Positions 60,445-64,000 of a stretch of DNA of 64,000 bases are shown here, in pieces (position 1 is the first letter of the stretch; each line of letters begins with the position of its first letter). The DNA comes from Diprion similis. Lineage: Eukaryota; Arthropoda; Insecta; Hymenoptera; Diprionidae. A program made the position numbers and the translations under genes. Below the pieces are notes generated by a model. The model saw only the letters and a list, made by a program, of their open reading frames with translations. It was not told the DNA's origin and did no database searches. The stretch covers positions 23,772,501 to 23,836,500 of the forward strand of contig NC_060112.1 of NCBI RefSeq assembly GCF_021155765.1. The letters run 5' to 3'.

Positions 60445-62583
60445 GACGGGGCTGGGGGGACCCAATACAAATTCTAGGTCCCTCCCAGCTATTCATTCTG
60501 CCCAGCTCAGCCCAGCACGGCCACACAATTGCTACGGGTATACGGGAAAAAGAACGAGGATAGTTTTATTATTTATTCAAAGAATATTTTATCGGACAAG
60601 TTTGAAAAGGTCATTAACAGTTCAAGATACTTTGATACGTGTCGTTTTACATTTTTCCCTATTTTCCGATAAAAACCAGGAAGGAGAAAATAACTTGATT
60701 CCAGAATGCCGTTTGGGTTGAACTTTAATTTAAATTTGATATTTCTTTTCTGTTCTTCCACAATGCATGGCTGACAAACTTATCGAAGCCTTGTTTACGT
60801 TATGAATATACATTGAACAAGTAAAGAAATCCTTAGGCAAAATCTTCACTCTGTATTCTTTTATGGAGAGCATTCCCTGCCCCCTTTTGGTGCATAATTT
60901 GTCTCAATTTTAGATTACGTGTACGGTGATATGCATGAAACAGAAAATTGGTTCAAACTGCTCTAGTGGTTTGCTAGTTTTAGATGAAAATAAAAACAAA
61001 AAAGAAAAATCGAATAGTCAGATCAGTACGCACGTTGTTAAAAAGTTGTAACGGCTGCGTTAAAAAACTGCTTTTTCTGGTTGTTGAAATATGCATTCGG
61101 TGGCCCAATGTACTTGGGACAATGATAATATACTAGTGAAAGAAAGTAAATAAATAAATAATTAATTAATTAATTAGATAAATGAATGAATAATGAATAT
61201 CGCAGTCTGAATCATCTGCACATTTTTGATTGATTGTTCGAACTTCAGAGCAGCAACATCACTTCTCTGCTATATCGTCCTACAGATCTCAAGAATATAT
61301 TAAAAAATTATTTTTATAAACAAAAAAAAAAAAAAAAAAGAAAGAAAAAAACCAACACATTCACATTCCCGTCGCGAGCCTAAATCTGCATGGCTGAAAC
61401 AAACTATCTCAATATATTGTATGTATTTTTCATCCAACGTAATTGAAATCAATATGAATATATACAGTGAATGTTATTTTTCATGTAACTAATTACAAAG
61501 TTAAGATGAACTGGCTCTTGATCACTCAAGACCGATCGTTTATCTGTTAAGGAAATATATATTTGACGTTACTATAATAACAATATTCTACTACTACACT
61601 GTTGTCTGTTGTATGTTTAATGGATTAAACGTCCGAAGAATTAAATCAAATATGTATATTACATAAATTATTATTTTATATTCGTCGTTGTACATATTTG
61701 AACTCATTTTTATTTAGATATACAACTTATCTTACCTGATGTGCGACTTTTGTTTTATCACTGTCACTATTATATTTGATCAATTTGTCTGTTACTCCAA
61801 ATTTCCCCGTTAAACTATTCGACATTTTATACGAATTTCACTAGCTGGAAATAGGACAAACATTGAAGCTTACAATGCTGACAATGTTGGATAATTTACT
61901 TGACAAAAAAATTGTGATCTGCATTGAATTCAACACATTAAATAGGGAGTAAAGTTCATTGAAGAATTAAAAATTACTCTCCATGGTTGGTTGCTCGCTT
62001 GAAGAGAGGAAAGCAAGAAAAGAAAAGAAAAGGAAAAAAAAACAACGAACGCGAGATGTCTGTATGAAAGGTTGTAGTTGTTGCCAAATTTGTTACCACA
62101 ACACAGACGTAAGACTTTTCCCAGCAGTGCTAAAGATGTAGGACAATCATTAAATAATTTTTCGCCTCTTTCATTTACAAGTGCTCTTGATAAATTTAAA
62201 AACTGCTTTTATTCAAAATGATGCTAATTTTATTGGGTAACACGTAGCGCATTCTACTACACTCTGTACAAATAATCGATGTAATTAATCAATATTCACA
62301 CCGCGATTCAGGAAGTAATGCAAAAATGCAAAGATAAATGAATATTACATAATTGATGTAGATTTCGCGTGAACAAGAAATCGTCCCAATTCCACGAATG
62401 GGAACCAAATCATTTCGAGAAGCTATGCATTGATTGCCTAAGAATTTAATGGAGACTATTCGAGTAACTAGGTCTCTCATAACTAATTATAAAGTGATCG
62501 CGAGTTTTTGAGAAATACGAATGGCTGAATAAACATTTTTTTCTTCGGTATTAAAAATACGAAAGTTTGACAGTAAGAATTCT
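60445..62583. other. Convergent intergenic region, Mkp3 and PLAA 3' UTRs
   Basis: About 2.1 kb, AT-rich, with an A-run near 61321-61339 and an (ATTA/AATA)-type low-complexity stretch at about 61147-61195. No coding exon was seen. The Mkp3 3' UTR presumably occupies the left part. Confidence 0.5.
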
Positions 62584-64000
62584 TTACATAATTAGATCAA
62601 TAATTTGCTTGGAACAATTAGCGAGTTTACTTTGTGCAGGGCTATTGGTCGAACTTTCGGACATTGTCTTGATAACAGTCAGTGTACTTTCGCATTGTCG
62701 TACAGCTCCAATTAGTTTATCACGATCCTCGGGGTCTGGTGTTGCTGCCAAAATTGTACCCAGCCCAACGAGCCCTCTGAATATCGCTTCGGGCTCGGTC
62801 AGAAGTGGCAGTACGGCAAACATTACATTAAGTACCGTTGTTCTGCCAGGTGTATCGTCAAGTTTATTCAATGCCACTATTAAATTAAGCAGGTAACTCG
62901 TTATCGCAATCTGAAACAACAGTTGTAAATTGATTAATTGTAGGGTTGAAAACATGTATGGACAGAAGCTCTAAGAACGTTGACGCTGATCAAACCATCC
63001 AACATGTCAGAATAAATGTTGAAGTGCCGGTTATACCTGGTTATTTTTATTTCCAAGAGACGAAAGGTCGAGTATAGTCTTGAGTAACTCGTCTCTATAA
63101 TGTAGACCCAATGCTTCACCCTTACTATGACAGAACATATTAGCTAGTACTCGAAAAGCGAGCATTTGATTAGCTGGGAGTGCATCAGCTTTAATGTGCC
63201 GTCTCAGGGCGGCCAATAATCCGTCATTGCATAGCTGGAAGTTTACATCTGATCGAAGTACGGCCAGCCGGGCAACATCCAGTGCCGGGAACACCAAGGT
63301 ATTTGGCCAATCCAAAAGTGTTTTCAACATTTCAATTGGATCAGCTCCAACCTCGCCTTCGTTTTGGCTGCACAATTGTTTTACAAATGGGTCTAAACAT
63401 TCCTCTGCAACTGTGTGAATGCCATTTTCTATTTTTTTGTTGAACTCTAGTAATTTTTCTGAAAATTTTAACACCAAGTTGTTTGTTGTATATTTTCAGT
63501 AGTACCAAGATTGCTGGTGTTTTATGTGCAAACAAATATGGACTCATTGATCACCGGTGATAGCTGGAACATTGGCTTGCTCCAATTTTAAATACGTAGT
63601 ATGCGGTATGTATGACTGCGACACAGAGCTACTGGAAGAGCTAGCCGAAGGTGTTGGCACATTATTGGTGGATATTCTTCCAGGAGCTCCAGATCCTGGT
63701 ATGTACCTATTTCCCCCTGTAAAAGGATCAGCGAACTGGGGTTCGGCGTTTAGAACTGGGGCAGATTGAGAATTTTTTACAATGAAGTTTGCCACCTGCA
63801 AACAGTAAAATCCCATTGTATAATCTCTCTAAGCCAAGTGCATAAGATATTTTGTTTGATAATATTGATATCTTGCCTGTTCAAGAAATAGCTGACTAAG
63901 GTTATTATCGTGGATAAACTTTTGGGCCGCACGCCAAGGATCATCTCCATTATTGTAAGGCAACTTTAGAGGTGGAACACCATCTTGAATGTCGACTGAG
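62584..64000 (-). CDS. Plaa: PLAA (phospholipase A2-activating protein, Doa1/Ufd3), C-terminal part, cut by the right edge
   Basis: Minus-strand exons 63877-64000 (continues beyond the window), 63555-63795, 63037-63458, 62584-62910; 370 residues visible. PLAA/Ufd3 is a ubiquitin-binding cofactor of Cdc48/p97 in ubiquitin recycling and organelle turnover. The N-terminal WD40 propeller is outside the window. Seen: the end of the PFU domain (DIQDGVPPLKLPYNNGDDPW, then NNLSQLFLEQVANFI), a linker with the repeated-type motif ADPFTGGNRYIPGSGAP and a poly-Ser stretch, and the PUL domain (LVFPALDVARLAVL, PANQMLAFRVLANMF, LEU-rich helices to the end), which binds the p97 tail. The PFU-linker intron has a GC donor (CAG then GCAAGA at 63876-63871); no GT nearby keeps the frame. 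The 124-base edge exon was identified from its PFU sequence. Confidence 0.92.

Noticed and set aside
1-64000. CRISPR arrays, bacterial operons, prophage or integrated plasmid features
   Set aside because: The window is clearly eukaryotic with spliced genes, and no regular repeat-spacer arrays or prokaryotic-type gene clusters were seen.
1-64000. tRNA and rRNA genes
   Set aside because: No tRNA cloverleaf with A and B boxes or rRNA segment was recognised by eye. A covariance-model scan (tRNAscan-SE, Infernal) would be decisive and could not be run.

Overview
The window is nuclear DNA from an insect. The evidence is many short GT-AG introns, AT-rich intergenic DNA full of microsatellites, and insect-type gene forms: an insect NMDA receptor 2 pore, a Keap1 whose C-terminus is rich in Cys and His, and a head-to-head pair of ABCG5/ABCG8-like half transporters. 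Protein flavour and gene density would fit Hymenoptera, perhaps a sawfly, but this is inference and nothing here proves the order. About 40 introns were inferred by joining exons in phase and comparing the result with remembered family sequences. No alignment or database search was run.

Layout, left to right: the C-terminal three quarters of auxilin/GAK (+, cut by the left edge); NMDA receptor subunit 2 (+); Keap1 (+); a short TOGARAM/crescerin-like TOG-domain protein (+); glucoside xylosyltransferase (GXYLT/shams, +); GIPC/kermit (+); mitochondrial succinyl-CoA:3-ketoacid CoA transferase (SCOT, +). An ABCG5-like gene (-) and an ABCG8-like gene (+) follow, diverging from a shared region. Next come an intronless gene of unknown function (-, 495 codons), the MAP kinase phosphatase Mkp3/DUSP6 (+), and PLAA/Ufd3 (-, cut by the right edge). 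Convergent pairs are SCOT/ABCG5, ABCG8/unknown and Mkp3/PLAA.

The genes do not form one pathway. They are ordinary conserved housekeeping, signalling and neuronal genes. The two ABCG half transporters are the clear functional unit: in vertebrates the homologues form an obligate sterol-exporting heterodimer and also lie head to head. Both insect nucleotide-binding domains here lack canonical signature motifs, and the ABCG8-like one also lacks the P-loop and the catalytic Glu.

The strongest candidate for something undescribed is the intronless gene at 47046-48533 (-). It is a long intact reading frame among intron-rich neighbours, and its motif layout recalls capsid proteins of partiti-like dsRNA viruses. 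That resemblance is from memory and needs a profile search. Other structure includes two copies of a roughly 210-bp terminal-inverted-repeat element, a four-unit tandem repeat of about 119 bp, two GC-AG introns, several hairpins, and long intergenic stretches where no gene could be supported. 5' and 3' UTR limits are mostly unknown; gene coordinates below are coding spans with exons listed in the evidence.
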